Source: Piscinibacter gummiphilus (GTDB lineage: Bacteria > Pseudomonadota > Gammaproteobacteria > Burkholderiales > Burkholderiaceae_C). Taken from it: a stretch of DNA of 64,000 nt. A model generated the notes under the pieces. The model saw only the letters and a program-made list of their open reading frames with translations. It did no database searches and had not been told where the DNA came from. Positions within the stretch are counted from its first letter, which is position 1. Each line of letters begins with the position of its first letter. Location of the stretch: the NCBI RefSeq assembly GCF_032681285.1, contig NZ_CP136336.1:3893001-3957000 (forward strand), read 5' to 3'. The position numbers and the translations under genes were made by a program. Of this stretch, positions 34,113-42,335 are shown one piece after another.

Positions 34113-34550
34113 ATGGAACTCATCGAACACATTGCGCGGGCGTGGAGTTGGACCGGCATCAAACCCGAGAAGGTCGTCGGAGAGAACGACTTTGGCAACC
34201 TCATAGTCCGCGATAGGCAAGGTCAGTACTGGCGCATCTGCCCGGAAGACCTGTACTGCAAGCCCATTGCTGAAGATCGCGCCGCTCTTGACGCTTTGAT
34301 CAAGGACGAAGAGTTTCAAGAAGACTGGGCAATGGTTGCACTCGTCGAAGAGGCACGAGGCAGGCTAGGCCCACTTGGTCCAGGTCGAAAGTACTGTCTC
34401 AAGATTCCGGGCTTACTCGGTGGCGAGTACGGCGGCAGCAATTTGGCGTCTATCCCGCTCCTCGAATTGATCGCTGTATCCGGAGATATAGCGTTCCAGA
34501 TCAAAGACCTCCCCGATGGAGCCCAAGTTCGGTTCCAGATCACCGAATGA
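34113..34550 (+). CDS. Cassette 34: DUF1851/Tdi1-like immunity-type protein
   Basis: A 145-residue protein. The C-terminal half (CLKIPGLLGGEYGGSNLASIPLLELIAVSGDIAFQIKDLPDG) matches the DUF1851 pattern, a domain shared with the T6SS immunity protein Tdi1. No toxin gene is nearby. The ATG at 34113 follows the cassette boundary closely. Confidence 0.8.
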   Translation: MELIEHIARAWSWTGIKPEKVVGENDFGNLIVRDRQGQYWRICPEDLYCKPIAEDRAALDALIKDEEFQEDWAMVALVEEARGRLGPLGPGRKYCLKIPGLLGGEYGGSNLASIPLLELIAVSGDIAFQIKDLPDGAQVRFQITE

Positions 34551-34551
34551 C

Positions 34552-34620
34552 GCCCAACCCTTCCATCGAGAGGACCCGCCCCGGCAAGCCGGGTCGGGCC
34601 TCTCATGTCAAACGTTAGGC
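34552..34620 (+). repeat. attC 34
   Basis: 69 bp, class A. Cores GCCCAAC and GTTAGGC. Confidence 0.95.
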
Positions 34621-34683
34621 GGCCGAAGAGGCGCACGCCACGCAGGTTCACTCACAAATCAACAACCTTTCGGGAGGCCAGAT

Positions 34684-35022
34684 ATGAAGCTCGTAAAACT
34701 GTCAGCTGCACTTGCGCTTGTGGCTTGCCTAGCTGGATGCGGAAAGCCCGTTCCTGCAGAGCGAGCAGCCTACGTCGGAGAGTGGCAAGAGAAGACGATG
34801 TACTTGCTGATCACTCAAGACGGGTCGGTGAGATACAAGCGCCTAAAAGGCGGAGGCACCACGTCAGTAGACGGGCCACTTAAAGGGTTCGCAGGGAACA
34901 ACTTTGAAGTCGGCATTGGGCCGATGGCAACAACGTTTGTTGTCAGCAAGCCGCCCTATCAAGATGTTGACAAGTGGAAGATGGTTGTAGACGAGGTTGA
35001 GTTGGTCAAAACGGCCAACTAA
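34684..35022 (+). CDS. Cassette 35: small lipoprotein
   Basis: A 112-residue protein. ALALVACLAGC is a clear lipobox (Cys19). The mature part (YVGEWQEKTMYLLITQDGSVRYKRL) is a compact beta domain of unknown role. GGGAGG precedes the ATG at 34684. Confidence 0.78.
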   Translation: MKLVKLSAALALVACLAGCGKPVPAERAAYVGEWQEKTMYLLITQDGSVRYKRLKGGGTTSVDGPLKGFAGNNFEVGIGPMATTFVVSKPPYQDVDKWKMVVDEVELVKTAN

Positions 35023-35057
35023 GCAGCCCAGTGGTTTGGCAAGCTTGTGAAACAGCC

Positions 35058-35129
35058 GCCTAACCCTTCCATCGAGAGGACGTCACAAGGGCTACGCCCT
35101 TGCGCCGCCTCTCATGTCAAACGTTAGGC
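35058..35129 (+). repeat. attC 35
   Basis: 72 bp, class D. Cores GCCTAAC and GTTAGGC. Confidence 0.95.
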
Positions 35130-35135
35130 GGCTCA

Positions 35136-35771
35136 ATGCGCATACTCGCACTACTTCTGCTCGTGTTGCTCTCTTCAGGACCTGACTCATCTCACGCACA
35201 GAGTTCTGATGAAATTCCCTCCGTCGTACGTGAAGTACTTGCAATAGACGTCTGGGTGTCCGAATCCGAAAGATGTCCTTCCGAACTGGTCCGTTCGAAG
35301 GAGGCACCCACCAGCACCGAGTTTCAAGACTGCCGACCGGGAAGACTGAAGTCCTGCTTCACTCGCTGCAAGCAAGGATCGGGAGGCGCCTGCTACTGGC
35401 TCGGACAATCGGTACGAGGTGAAGGAAAGAATCAGCAGGCAGCAGAAGCTCTATACCAACGCTCATGCAAACTTGGTGTGGCCTCGGGATGCACAAACCG
35501 AGCAGCAGGCATGTCATTGGAGAAAGAAGACGACGTAGCCATTCAAACCTGCGCCGCCCGCACATTTGAGAAAACTTGCGCGTTGGATGACCCCTGGGGC
35601 TGCACCATGTACGCATTCCATTTGAGCAAAGGGCGCGGTGTACCAGTCAACCGAGACATGGCCCTCGCTGTACTAAAAAAGTCTTGCAAGTACGGGCCGG
35701 AAGATGAAGCCTGTAGCTACGGTCGCGGCCTGCGTGAGCAGCTTTTAACGGCAAAGCAAAGCGCCAAATGA
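35136..35771 (+). CDS. Cassette 36: exported Sel1-like repeat protein
   Basis: A 211-residue protein. A signal peptide (MRILALLLLVLLSSGPDSSHA) is followed by Cys-containing repeats such as GGACYWLGQSVRGEGKNQQAAEALYQRSCKLG and WGCTMYAFHLSKGRGVPVNRDMALAVLKKSCKYG, the pattern of Sel1/Hcp cysteine-rich repeat proteins, which form alpha solenoids. It is probably periplasmic with disulphides. Confidence 0.83.
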   Translation: MRILALLLLVLLSSGPDSSHAQSSDEIPSVVREVLAIDVWVSESERCPSELVRSKEAPTSTEFQDCRPGRLKSCFTRCKQGSGGACYWLGQSVRGEGKNQQAAEALYQRSCKLGVASGCTNRAAGMSLEKEDDVAIQTCAARTFEKTCALDDPWGCTMYAFHLSKGRGVPVNRDMALAVLKKSCKYGPEDEACSYGRGLREQLLTAKQSAK

Positions 35772-35778
35772 AACAGCC

Positions 35779-35850
35779 GCCTAACCCTTCCATCGAGAGG
35801 ACGTCACAAGGGCTGCGCCCTTGCGCCGCCTCTCATGTCAAACGTTAGGC
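35779..35850 (+). repeat. attC 36
   Basis: 72 bp, class D. Cores GCCTAAC and GTTAGGC. It pairs with the cassette 36 start over 11 bp. Confidence 0.95.
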
Positions 35851-35855
35851 GCTTC

Positions 35856-36137
35856 ATGAATCGCACAGCGTTGGTAGCTTGGCTCATCCTGCTTCTAGGA
35901 GTCGTGCCGTCCATACTCATCGGTCGTTGGCTAGGTGGCGTCGCGAAACGGCTCGGCGCAAGTTTCCTACTGGGCTTCGTCGTGTTCTTCATCATGAACT
36001 TCGCTCTCGCTGCCTGTGTTGAAGCAAAGTTCTGTGCCGCTTTGGGAGATGTAGGAATCACCTACGCCTTGTACCCATTGGCAGCCATCCCCCTCTATTG
36101 GCTCATCGCTTGCGCATGTGCAAAGCCTAAGGAATAG
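35856..36137 (+). CDS. Cassette 37a: small membrane protein
   Basis: A 93-residue protein with three hydrophobic segments (ALVAWLILLLGVVPSILIG, LGFVVFFIMNFALAACV, YALYPLAAIPLYWLIACA). Not recognised. It shares its cassette with 37b. Confidence 0.65.
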   Translation: MNRTALVAWLILLLGVVPSILIGRWLGGVAKRLGASFLLGFVVFFIMNFALAACVEAKFCAALGDVGITYALYPLAAIPLYWLIACACAKPKE

Positions 36138-36183
36138 GTATGCGTCGGTGCTGCATGTCGATTGCACGCTTCTCTAGGCAGTC

Positions 36184-36414
36184 ATGAAAGCAAACCTCTC
36201 AGCCAAACGAAACTTGGCGGTCATTGCAGGTTTCATCATCCTCATAGCAGCGTCTCTAGTTCTGGCATTCGCAATTCGAGGCGCCTCAACGCCAGCGCAA
36301 GCTTGTGATAAGAAGTGCTCCGCGCTGGGCAGGTCAGGCGTTCTTGTGTACGCAGGCCCAGCCACTCCGAAATCACAGTACAAAGAGGCCAACAGTGAGT
36401 GCCAATGCCGCTGA
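36184..36414 (+). CDS. Cassette 37b: small single-TM protein
   Basis: A 76-residue protein with one hydrophobic segment (LAVIAGFIILIAASLVLAF) and four cysteines in the outer part (ACDKKC, ECQC). Second gene of a two-gene cassette, 46 bases after 37a. Confidence 0.6.
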   Translation: MKANLSAKRNLAVIAGFIILIAASLVLAFAIRGASTPAQACDKKCSALGRSGVLVYAGPATPKSQYKEANSECQCR

Positions 36415-36417
36415 AGC

Positions 36418-36489
36418 GCCTAACCCTTCCATCGAGAGGACGCTTTCCGGCCTACGGCCTCCAAGCGCCTCTCATGTCAAACGTTAGGC
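36418..36489 (+). repeat. attC 37
   Basis: 72 bp, class E. Cores GCCTAAC and GTTAGGC. It pairs with the cassette 37 start over 13 bp. Confidence 0.95.
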
Positions 36490-36505
36490 GCCGCAGGAGC
36501 TTCCC

Positions 36506-36715
36506 ATGCTTGATGAACTCATCCCACAGATCGAGCAGATCCAGGCAGAAGGTGCCGTCGTTCTCCTGAAGTGGGACGGTGAACGCAAGCAGAACAAGTG
36601 CTCGGTGGCTATTCTTCACCCGGAAACAGACTACATCTGGCGTAAAGACTGCGAGGCAATAGAAGCTGCCCTCGTACAGGGATTGGCAGACTACAGAGCA
36701 AGCAGGAACGCATGA
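36506..36715 (+). CDS. Cassette 38a: small hypothetical protein
   Basis: A 69-residue acidic protein starting MLDELIPQIEQIQAEGAVVL, with GCAGGAG upstream. Its stop overlaps the next start as ATGA (36712-36715). Its role is unknown; the size fits a small accessory or antitoxin-like partner, but no DNA-binding motif was seen. Confidence 0.65.
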   Translation: MLDELIPQIEQIQAEGAVVLLKWDGERKQNKCSVAILHPETDYIWRKDCEAIEAALVQGLADYRASRNA

Positions 36716-37020
36716 GCACACTGAAACCCGATTCAGCGCCAACTTGCAGCCAATGCTCACAGCCGACCGTAGCTGCTTTCGTTCAAAACGGGAGCTATTT
36801 CACCAAATGCACGACGTGCGGGCACGAAAGGCCCGCTACAAGTTGGTTAACCCTCTCGCTACAACTTGAAGGCAACCTCAAAGCACTAGAAGTGTCCGAA
36901 ACCTATGAAGAACTAGCTCTCATAGCTGAGGGCTCAATACGCGAGATCGTCAGTCCCATTTCGCAAGCTGCCTCGCGCGGCGCCCTAGTTCGGCTGGTGC
37001 ATGCTACGAGCGGCGCCTAA
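36712..37020 (+). CDS. Cassette 38b: zinc-ribbon-like protein
   Basis: A 102-residue protein. CSQCSQPTVAAFVQNGSYFTKCTTCGHE carries two CxxC pairs, a probable zinc ribbon; the rest is helical. It is translationally coupled to 38a. Confidence 0.65.
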   Translation: MSTLKPDSAPTCSQCSQPTVAAFVQNGSYFTKCTTCGHERPATSWLTLSLQLEGNLKALEVSETYEELALIAEGSIREIVSPISQAASRGALVRLVHATSGA

Positions 37021-37083
37021 CCCTTCCATCGAGAGGACATGCCCCGGCAAGCCGGGTCATGCCTCTCATGTCAAACGTTAGAG
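37015..37083 (+). repeat. attC 38
   Basis: 69 bp, class B. Cores GCCTAAC and GTTAGAG. It pairs with the cassette 38 start over 12 bp. Confidence 0.95.
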
Positions 37084-37090
37084 GTCGCCA

Positions 37091-37582
37091 ATGAATGCCT
37101 CAGATTTATACGTGGCCCTGTATGCACCGATCGTCCTCTTAGGTTTGTGGCAGTACTGCCGCGACAAACAGCGACATCGGCTTTCTGTTCGCTCCGAACT
37201 TGCATTGGAGAGCGCCAAGCTCCTCAGAGAATGGTGCACATGGCTGGCAACCCTATCTACTGCATCTATTGGCGCCAGCGCATACGTCTCGGCTGGACTC
37301 ATACCAAAACCGGCATTCCCGCTCCTTGCACATCTGGCGACCATTTCTTTCATGTCCTCAATCGCGTGCACAGCAACGTTGCTGCTGTCACTGCCATCTT
37401 TAGTTAGTCGAATCAATCAAACTGAAGACCCATCAAACGACATCTATGAGGCCGCCGCATTTCTTTGGGCACCGACTGTGCTCAAACCGATTTTCCGAGT
37501 CGGCTACCTCGCTTTCGCGCAGTACTACTTTTTCCTGGCCGGAGTTGTCGGGTTTGTCTTCAATGCAACGCATACCAAGTAG
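37091..37582 (+). CDS. Cassette 39: hypothetical membrane protein
   Basis: A 163-residue protein with hydrophobic segments at about residues 5-22, 50-68, 76-98 and 135-157. No family was recognised. The ATG lies eight bases after the attC core. Confidence 0.65.
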   Translation: MNASDLYVALYAPIVLLGLWQYCRDKQRHRLSVRSELALESAKLLREWCTWLATLSTASIGASAYVSAGLIPKPAFPLLAHLATISFMSSIACTATLLLSLPSLVSRINQTEDPSNDIYEAAAFLWAPTVLKPIFRVGYLAFAQYYFFLAGVVGFVFNATHTK

Positions 37583-37594
37583 GCGGCACGCGAC

Positions 37595-37663
37595 CTCTAA
37601 CCCTTCCATCGAGAGGACTCGCCCCGGCAGGCCGGGTCGAGCCTCTCATGTCAAACGTTAGGC
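37595..37663 (+). repeat. attC 39
   Basis: 69 bp, class H with GGCAGGCC loop. Cores CTCTAAC and GTTAGGC. It pairs with the cassette 39 start (GTTAGAGGTCGC) over 12 bp. Confidence 0.95.
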
Positions 37664-37668
37664 CGCTC

Positions 37669-38247
37669 GTGAGGCAACACGATGCATCCCTGTCCCCGTT
37701 GAGCGCTGCGGTGGGCCTCGCAGCTCTTGTGGCGCCCGCTCTTCACTCGATCACAGACGCGCTGGAGTGGTACTACGGCGGCTTCTCAGCAGGCCAACTC
37801 TGGCTCAACTACATCGCCTTTCTCCCAATGCCTTGGTTGCTTTTGGGGCTGTACGCCGTACGCGAACCAAAGCCAAACTTAGTTGGGCTTGTCGGTGCAC
37901 TTCTGTATGGGGTGGCGTTCACATACTTTGCCCACACAACTCTGTACGCAATCGCCGAGAAGGTTCCAACCTATGAAGCCCTCTGGTCTCGTTTGGGCAG
38001 CCTTTATTCAGTTCACGGCGCGTTCATGGTTCTCGGAGGCTTTATGTTCGCTTGGTCTGCACTACGCGCGGGTTGGCTGCCTAAGTGGCCACTGCTGCTC
38101 TTCGCAGCGGGCATCGCACTGAATCTGCTTCTTGCTCTCATCCCCGCACCCGACATCCTTCAAACTATCGGTAGCGCAGCCCGCAATCTCGGGCTTATCG
38201 CAATGGGCTATGCCATCTTGTTCGAGCGGCTGCAAGCAGCGGCCTAA
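37669..38247 (+). CDS. Cassette 40: hypothetical polytopic membrane protein
   Basis: A 192-residue protein from the GTG at 37669 (VRQHDASLSPLSAAVG); an ATG in attC 39 (37648) is an alternative. Five or six hydrophobic segments cover most of the chain (AAVGLAALVAPALHSITDAL, WLLLGLYAV, LVGLVGALLYGVAFTYFA). Not recognised. Confidence 0.65.
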   Translation: MRQHDASLSPLSAAVGLAALVAPALHSITDALEWYYGGFSAGQLWLNYIAFLPMPWLLLGLYAVREPKPNLVGLVGALLYGVAFTYFAHTTLYAIAEKVPTYEALWSRLGSLYSVHGAFMVLGGFMFAWSALRAGWLPKWPLLLFAAGIALNLLLALIPAPDILQTIGSAARNLGLIAMGYAILFERLQAAA

Positions 38248-38310
38248 CCCTTCCATCGAGAGGACATGCCCCGGCAAGCCGGGTCATGCCTCTCATGTCA
38301 AACGTTAGGC
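38242..38310 (+). repeat. attC 40
   Basis: 69 bp, class B. Cores GCCTAAC and GTTAGGC. It pairs with the cassette 40 start over 11 bp. Confidence 0.95.
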
Positions 38311-38332
38311 ATCGCCAGCTCATTGGAGTTAC

Positions 38333-39046
38333 ATGGATACTGCACCAGCCGAACCGTACGTTGCGTTTCTCAAGGAAAGCTCAACGTTCCACAACGCCAT
38401 CGTCTATTTGTTGGCAGCCCACTTATCCGCGATTCGAAAGACTGACGCGGAGGTAGCCGAGGTGCACGATCGACTCTCCAGCAGCGTCGCCCCTGTCTAC
38501 AACGATCCGCGCAGCTATTTCGTGGCACGCTTATTCATCGCACATATAGCCGCCTTTGAAGTCTTTCTTCAGGACACGATCAGTGCCGTAATCCAAAAGC
38601 ATCCGAAGAAGGTTGGTGACGTCGAGTTTCGTCTAGCCGATATCCTGGATTCGCCAACCACAACGGAACTGGTTCAACGGGCAACCGATGCGCACTTAAA
38701 CAAGCTCATGTACAAGAAGCCCAATGAGTATCTAAAGGAAGTGTGCGCGTTGCTTTCCATAGAGCGAGAGCCGCTAGACGATGACTGGAAGATCCTGGTG
38801 GAAGCGAAGGCAAGACGTGATCTAGGTGTTCACAACTCTTGGAAGTGCAACGGGATCTATCTCCGAAAACTGCATGAAGCAGGTATAGCTTCGTCGCTGG
38901 CCATTGGGGACTCTGCGGTGCCACAGGAGAAGGCCTACCTGTATCACGTCACCGATGCGCTAGAGCGGCTATCCAAGATGATCACTCTGTCAGTTCTTGA
39001 GAAGCACTGGCCCGCGCTTGCGCCGGTTGTCAAAAGCGATGCCTAA
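38333..39046 (+). CDS. Cassette 41: HEPN-like hypothetical protein
   Basis: A 237-residue helical protein starting MDTAPAEPYVAFLKESSTFH. FVARLFIAHIAAFEVFLQDTI and the R-x4-H motif RDLGVH (about residue 163) with VHNSWKCN following are as in RiboL-PSP-HEPN-type proteins, a group with ribonuclease members in defence and toxin systems. No partner gene is in the cassette. Motif-level assignment. Confidence 0.68.
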   Translation: MDTAPAEPYVAFLKESSTFHNAIVYLLAAHLSAIRKTDAEVAEVHDRLSSSVAPVYNDPRSYFVARLFIAHIAAFEVFLQDTISAVIQKHPKKVGDVEFRLADILDSPTTTELVQRATDAHLNKLMYKKPNEYLKEVCALLSIEREPLDDDWKILVEAKARRDLGVHNSWKCNGIYLRKLHEAGIASSLAIGDSAVPQEKAYLYHVTDALERLSKMITLSVLEKHWPALAPVVKSDA

Positions 39047-39109
39047 CCCTTCCATCGAGAGGACATGCCCCGGCAAGCCGGGTCATGCCTCTCATGTCAA
39101 ACGTTAGAC
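39041..39109 (+). repeat. attC 41
   Basis: 69 bp, class B. Cores GCCTAAC and GTTAGAC. It pairs with the cassette 41 start over 12 bp. Confidence 0.95.
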
Positions 39110-39136
39110 CGCTTCACCACGTCCGTCGGAGCAAGA

Positions 39137-39922
39137 ATGCAAGTAAAAGCCGCGATTTCGTCGATCGAAAAGTGTCTGCGCGAAGCCAGCAATCATTTTC
39201 TGTCCGATTCTTATGGAGAGCCACTAACCGACGATGACGAAGCTGTTGCTTCGTATTACATTGAGCGCGCGTTTATAGAGTTGCTCGTGCTCGTCGAACA
39301 TCTCAACTTACCGTCGACATACAGACGCGTAGAAAGTCTGTTGGAACAAGCGCTCAAAGATGGGCTAACCAAAAGCAAGATGGGCAGCGATGAGCCATAT
39401 CTGGTGTGGGCAGAGAAGCTCCGAATGTTTGTTGATGGCCTCTCCGAACTACATGGACTAGGCGAAACAGATGCCTCCGAGATGCGAGACATAAAGTCGA
39501 TTCTTAGGCGGGCCGTCTATATGCTTTGTGACACCACTCTTTTTGCCGATGTACCAAAGAAGGAGTCTGAAGTGCACGCCCGAATTGAAGGAATACTGAA
39601 GTGCCACTATCAGGATCTAAAGAGTAAGCCTGCTCTCTCCAAGCCGATTAAAAAATTCGAACCCGATTCAGCGATTCCTTCGATCAAGACGCTCATTGAG
39701 TACAAGTTCATAACGAGCAAGGCAGAGGCAAAACGCGTCGCCGATGAGATCCTTGCCGACGTCAGTGGCTATCGTTCCCCTGACTGGAGAAATCTTCTGT
39801 TTGTCATCTACGAGACTGAACGCGTAATGCACGAAGACGAATGGACAGCCCTTCTTCAAGAGTGCGGTCTGGGACGAAACTACGATGCAATAGTGTTGTC
39901 AGGTTCAGCAAAAGCGGCCTAA
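39137..39922 (+). CDS. Cassette 42: PD-(D/E)XK nuclease-like protein
   Basis: A 261-residue protein from the ATG at 39137 (MQVKAAISSIEKC). A helical N-terminal region of about 165 residues is followed by D177 in PDSAIPSIKTLIEYKF with E188-Y-K190, a D..ExK set as in PD-(D/E)XK nucleases, then LLFVIYETERVMHEDEWTALL. It could act as a stand-alone restriction or abortive-infection nuclease; no methylase or partner is present. Confidence 0.68.
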   Translation: MQVKAAISSIEKCLREASNHFLSDSYGEPLTDDDEAVASYYIERAFIELLVLVEHLNLPSTYRRVESLLEQALKDGLTKSKMGSDEPYLVWAEKLRMFVDGLSELHGLGETDASEMRDIKSILRRAVYMLCDTTLFADVPKKESEVHARIEGILKCHYQDLKSKPALSKPIKKFEPDSAIPSIKTLIEYKFITSKAEAKRVADEILADVSGYRSPDWRNLLFVIYETERVMHEDEWTALLQECGLGRNYDAIVLSGSAKAA

Positions 39923-39988
39923 CCCTTCCATCGAGAGGACGCTTTCCGGCCTACGGCCTCCAAGCGCCTCTCATGTCAAACGTTAGGC
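39917..39988 (+). repeat. attC 42
   Basis: 72 bp, class E. Cores GCCTAAC and GTTAGGC. Confidence 0.95.
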
Positions 39989-39994
39989 GTCTTG

Positions 39995-40504
39995 ATGCGC
40001 ATCGATCCGCTAGTCATCGCCGGAGTTGGTTCTGTAGTCGTCGCTGTGTGGCTGTTTGCTCGCTGGCGTTCACCACGGCCGGAGTACCCACCACTTGAGA
40101 CCGATCCAAACGATCCTCTAATGCTGGACGCGCTTGCTAAGGCAACGGCTACAACGGCACAGTTTCTGTCGCTTGCTCGTCAGTACAACGAGAACGCCGT
40201 TGTGAAGCTCCGCTTTGTGAGCAACACGAACCAAGTCGAGCATCTGTGGGCTGAGGTGCTCGAGGTGCTCAGCGACAAGGAGTTGGGAGTTCGCTTGGTA
40301 ACCCCACCGGTCAGTCACAGAGGCCAGCTAGATCGCCTGTATCGCTGCGACATTTACGATGTGGAAGATTGGCAAGTCACCGACTCCCAGCGAGAGATCC
40401 ATGGTGGCTTTAGCCAGCGCGCAATGTTCGCAATTGCCCGCCGAGATGGCATCAAACTTCCAGAGAAGCTTCTTGAGCATGAGCGGCTGTACAAAGACGC
40501 CTAA
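39995..40504 (+). CDS. Cassette 43: DUF2314-type membrane-anchored protein
   Basis: A 169-residue protein. An N-terminal TM segment (LVIAGVGSVVVAVWLFAR) is followed by a soluble domain AVVKLRFVSNTNQVEHLWAEVLEVLSD and CDIYDVEDWQVTDSQREIHGGFS, the pattern of DUF2314 (YegJ-like). The ATG at 39995 is used rather than the adjacent TTG. The role is unknown. Confidence 0.75.
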   Translation: MRIDPLVIAGVGSVVVAVWLFARWRSPRPEYPPLETDPNDPLMLDALAKATATTAQFLSLARQYNENAVVKLRFVSNTNQVEHLWAEVLEVLSDKELGVRLVTPPVSHRGQLDRLYRCDIYDVEDWQVTDSQREIHGGFSQRAMFAIARRDGIKLPEKLLEHERLYKDA

Positions 40505-40576
40505 CCCTTCCATCGAGAGGACGTCTTACAGCTGGCTGCGCCAGCTGCAAGCCGCCTCTCATGTCAAACGTTAGGC
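40499..40576 (+). repeat. attC 43
   Basis: 78 bp, the longest in the array, with a unique hairpin (CAGCTGGCTGCGCCAGCTG). Cores GCCTAAC and GTTAGGC. It pairs with the cassette 43 start over 12 bp. Confidence 0.95.
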
Positions 40577-40607
40577 GTTTCAAAATCCCGTCCTTTTGGA
40601 GTGAACA

Positions 40608-41063
40608 GTGAAAAGACAGATGCTTGTCGTCAAAGGCTCCGGCAGCTCAGGCAAGAGCACAACGTTGAAGCTCGCCTTTGAAAGTTATCTGCAGTACTTG
40701 GTTCGACTGAATGATGGAGTTCCTGTCGAGTACCTCTATCTAACAAAGCGCGAGGTTGCGGCAGTTATCAAGCTTGGGAAACTACGAGTCGGCCTGGCGA
40801 CGCGCGGCGACTCTCAAAACCAAGTGAAGCTCGGTCTCTCTTTCTTTGCGGCTCACAAGTGCCGACTGGTCGTGTGTGCAACCCGATCAAGAGGAAAGCC
40901 ACTCAAGGTCGCGCAAGACTTTTCTCTTCAGAAGCTCAAGGTTCAAGCTGAAGAATGGAAGAAGCCGAAGGACGTGGGTTCGAAGAATCAGCAAGTTGCA
41001 AACCATGCATTTGCCAAAGAGGTCGCGGGTTGGCTTCAGTCCGCCTCCCGCGGAAACGCCTAA
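40608..41063 (+). CDS. Cassette 44: small P-loop NTPase-like protein
   Basis: A 151-residue protein with a GTG start (GGAG upstream). KGSGSSGKSTTLKLAF at residues 9-24 is a Walker A loop. The rest is short (VEYLYLTKREVAAVIKLGKL, HKCRLVVCATRSRGK) with a plausible LVVCAT beta strand as the Walker B position but no acidic residue there, so activity is uncertain. Confidence 0.72.
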   Translation: MKRQMLVVKGSGSSGKSTTLKLAFESYLQYLVRLNDGVPVEYLYLTKREVAAVIKLGKLRVGLATRGDSQNQVKLGLSFFAAHKCRLVVCATRSRGKPLKVAQDFSLQKLKVQAEEWKKPKDVGSKNQQVANHAFAKEVAGWLQSASRGNA

Positions 41064-41126
41064 CCCTTCCATCGAGAGGACGTCGCCCGGCAAGCCGGGC
41101 GCCGCCTCTCATGTCAAACGTTAGGC
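41058..41126 (+). repeat. attC 44
   Basis: 69 bp, class C. Cores GCCTAAC and GTTAGGC. It pairs with the cassette 44 start over 12 bp. Confidence 0.95.
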
Positions 41127-41247
41127 GCCATGAAAGCATCAAGTAGCGGATCTCACCTACGCCAGCAAACCCGAATCACTCGATCACAGACTTCATAACC
41201 TAAAGCGAAGCCACTGTGACCTTCGGCGCAGGAACATTGCTAGTCAG

Positions 41248-41646
41248 ATGAAAGTACAGCCCCAGACAAAAGCCGCTCTGTTGTACTTGTTGCCAGCAGC
41301 AGCCATCTTGGCTATCTGGTACGTACTTCTCTTCAAGGGCAATACGCAACAGTCGTCGGCGACAGGCACTTTGGGTTACCTACTCACGGAAGACCCGAAC
41401 TCGATCTGGTTCACCTGGCTGCTTGTCCTCCCCGCCGGCTTTCTCGCTCTCTCTGCTGGCTATTCCATGTCGCTTGCTCGCAGTCGTCGAGGTTCCAAGG
41501 CTCTTCTAGCCATTGGTATTTCTCTGGCTGTCGCCGCATGGCTAACCGTCAGCACAGAGATCGCCGTGTTCGCAAGCCTTCCAGTTCTGTATGGCCTTGC
41601 AGCTGCAAAGCAAGTCAACCGGAGCCACGCCGAGAATGGCGCCTAA
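41248..41646 (+). CDS. Cassette 45: small membrane protein
   Basis: A 132-residue protein with hydrophobic segments at about 8-29, 55-75, 87-103 and 107-120. Not recognised. The 121 bases between attC 44 and the ATG contain no gene and could hold a promoter. Confidence 0.65.
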   Translation: MKVQPQTKAALLYLLPAAAILAIWYVLLFKGNTQQSSATGTLGYLLTEDPNSIWFTWLLVLPAGFLALSAGYSMSLARSRRGSKALLAIGISLAVAAWLTVSTEIAVFASLPVLYGLAAAKQVNRSHAENGA

Positions 41647-41709
41647 CCCTTCCATCGAGAGGACCCGCCCCGGCAAGCCGGGTCGGGCCTCTCATGTCAA
41701 ACGTTAGAC
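41641..41709 (+). repeat. attC 45
   Basis: 69 bp, class A. Cores GCCTAAC and GTTAGAC. It pairs with the cassette 45 start over 12 bp. Confidence 0.95.
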
Positions 41710-41712
41710 GCC

Positions 41713-42249
41713 ATGAATACACCTTTGCCCATATTCCGGTATCACCCGAATCCACTGGGCAGTGGCGTCGTTGAGCAAAGCGACCTTGAATGCGCTTGCT
41801 GTAAGCGTAGGCGGGGCTGTATCTACGTAGGTCCGGTCTACGGTGAACACGACTTACACGAAAAGTTGTGCCCTTGGTGCATTTCAGATGGCTCCGCTGC
41901 AAAGACGTTCGATGCGAGCTTCGCAGATGCACATCCGTTGGCAAAGGCAAATCTTGCCGAAAGCATCATTGAGGAGATCAACCTCCGCACGCCCTCCTTT
42001 TTCTCCTGGCAGCAGGAGCAGTGGTATGCCCATTGCAACGATGCATGTGCGTTTCAAGGCGATGCGTCAATTGATGAAGTAACCAACGCCAGCGAGGCCA
42101 CAAAGTCTGCTTGGCGAGAGGAATTCGGGCTAGACGAAGACGACTGGCTGCTAGCCACAAAAGGCTATCGCCCTCGCGGACACCAGTCGTTCTACAAGTT
42201 CGTGTGCTTGCACTGCGGTGCCGTTTTGCTCGGCTGGGATTGTTCGTAG
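41713..42249 (+). CDS. Cassette 46: CbrC/UPF0167-family protein
   Basis: A 178-residue protein. FRYHPNPLGSGVVEQSDLECACC, GCIYVGPVYGEHDLHEKLCPWCISDGSAAKTFDASF and the C-terminal FVCLHCGAVLLGWDCS are the conserved Cys-rich parts of the CbrC family, whose E. coli member is linked to colicin E2 tolerance. It probably binds zinc through CxxC pairs. Confidence 0.88.
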   Translation: MNTPLPIFRYHPNPLGSGVVEQSDLECACCKRRRGCIYVGPVYGEHDLHEKLCPWCISDGSAAKTFDASFADAHPLAKANLAESIIEEINLRTPSFFSWQQEQWYAHCNDACAFQGDASIDEVTNASEATKSAWREEFGLDEDDWLLATKGYRPRGHQSFYKFVCLHCGAVLLGWDCS

Positions 42250-42258
42250 CAACATGGC

Positions 42259-42327
42259 GCCTAACCCTTCCATCGAGAGGACCCGCCCCGGCAAGCCGGG
42301 TCGGGCCTCTCATGTCAAACGTTAGGC
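42259..42327 (+). repeat. attC 46
   Basis: 69 bp, class A. Cores GCCTAAC and GTTAGGC. Confidence 0.95.
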
Positions 42328-42335
42328 GCTCTACG

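Noticed and set aside
19561..37020. Classical toxin-antitoxin modules (RelBE, HigBA, VapBC and similar), common in Vibrio superintegrons.
   Set aside because: No pair showed the expected antitoxin DNA-binding plus small toxin signatures; the coupled pairs in cassettes 11 and 38 remain unassigned.
42111..42335. Upstream extension of the cassette 47 gene through attC 46.
   Set aside because: The added part is attC sequence plus the antisense-like frame of cassette 46 and is not protein-like.
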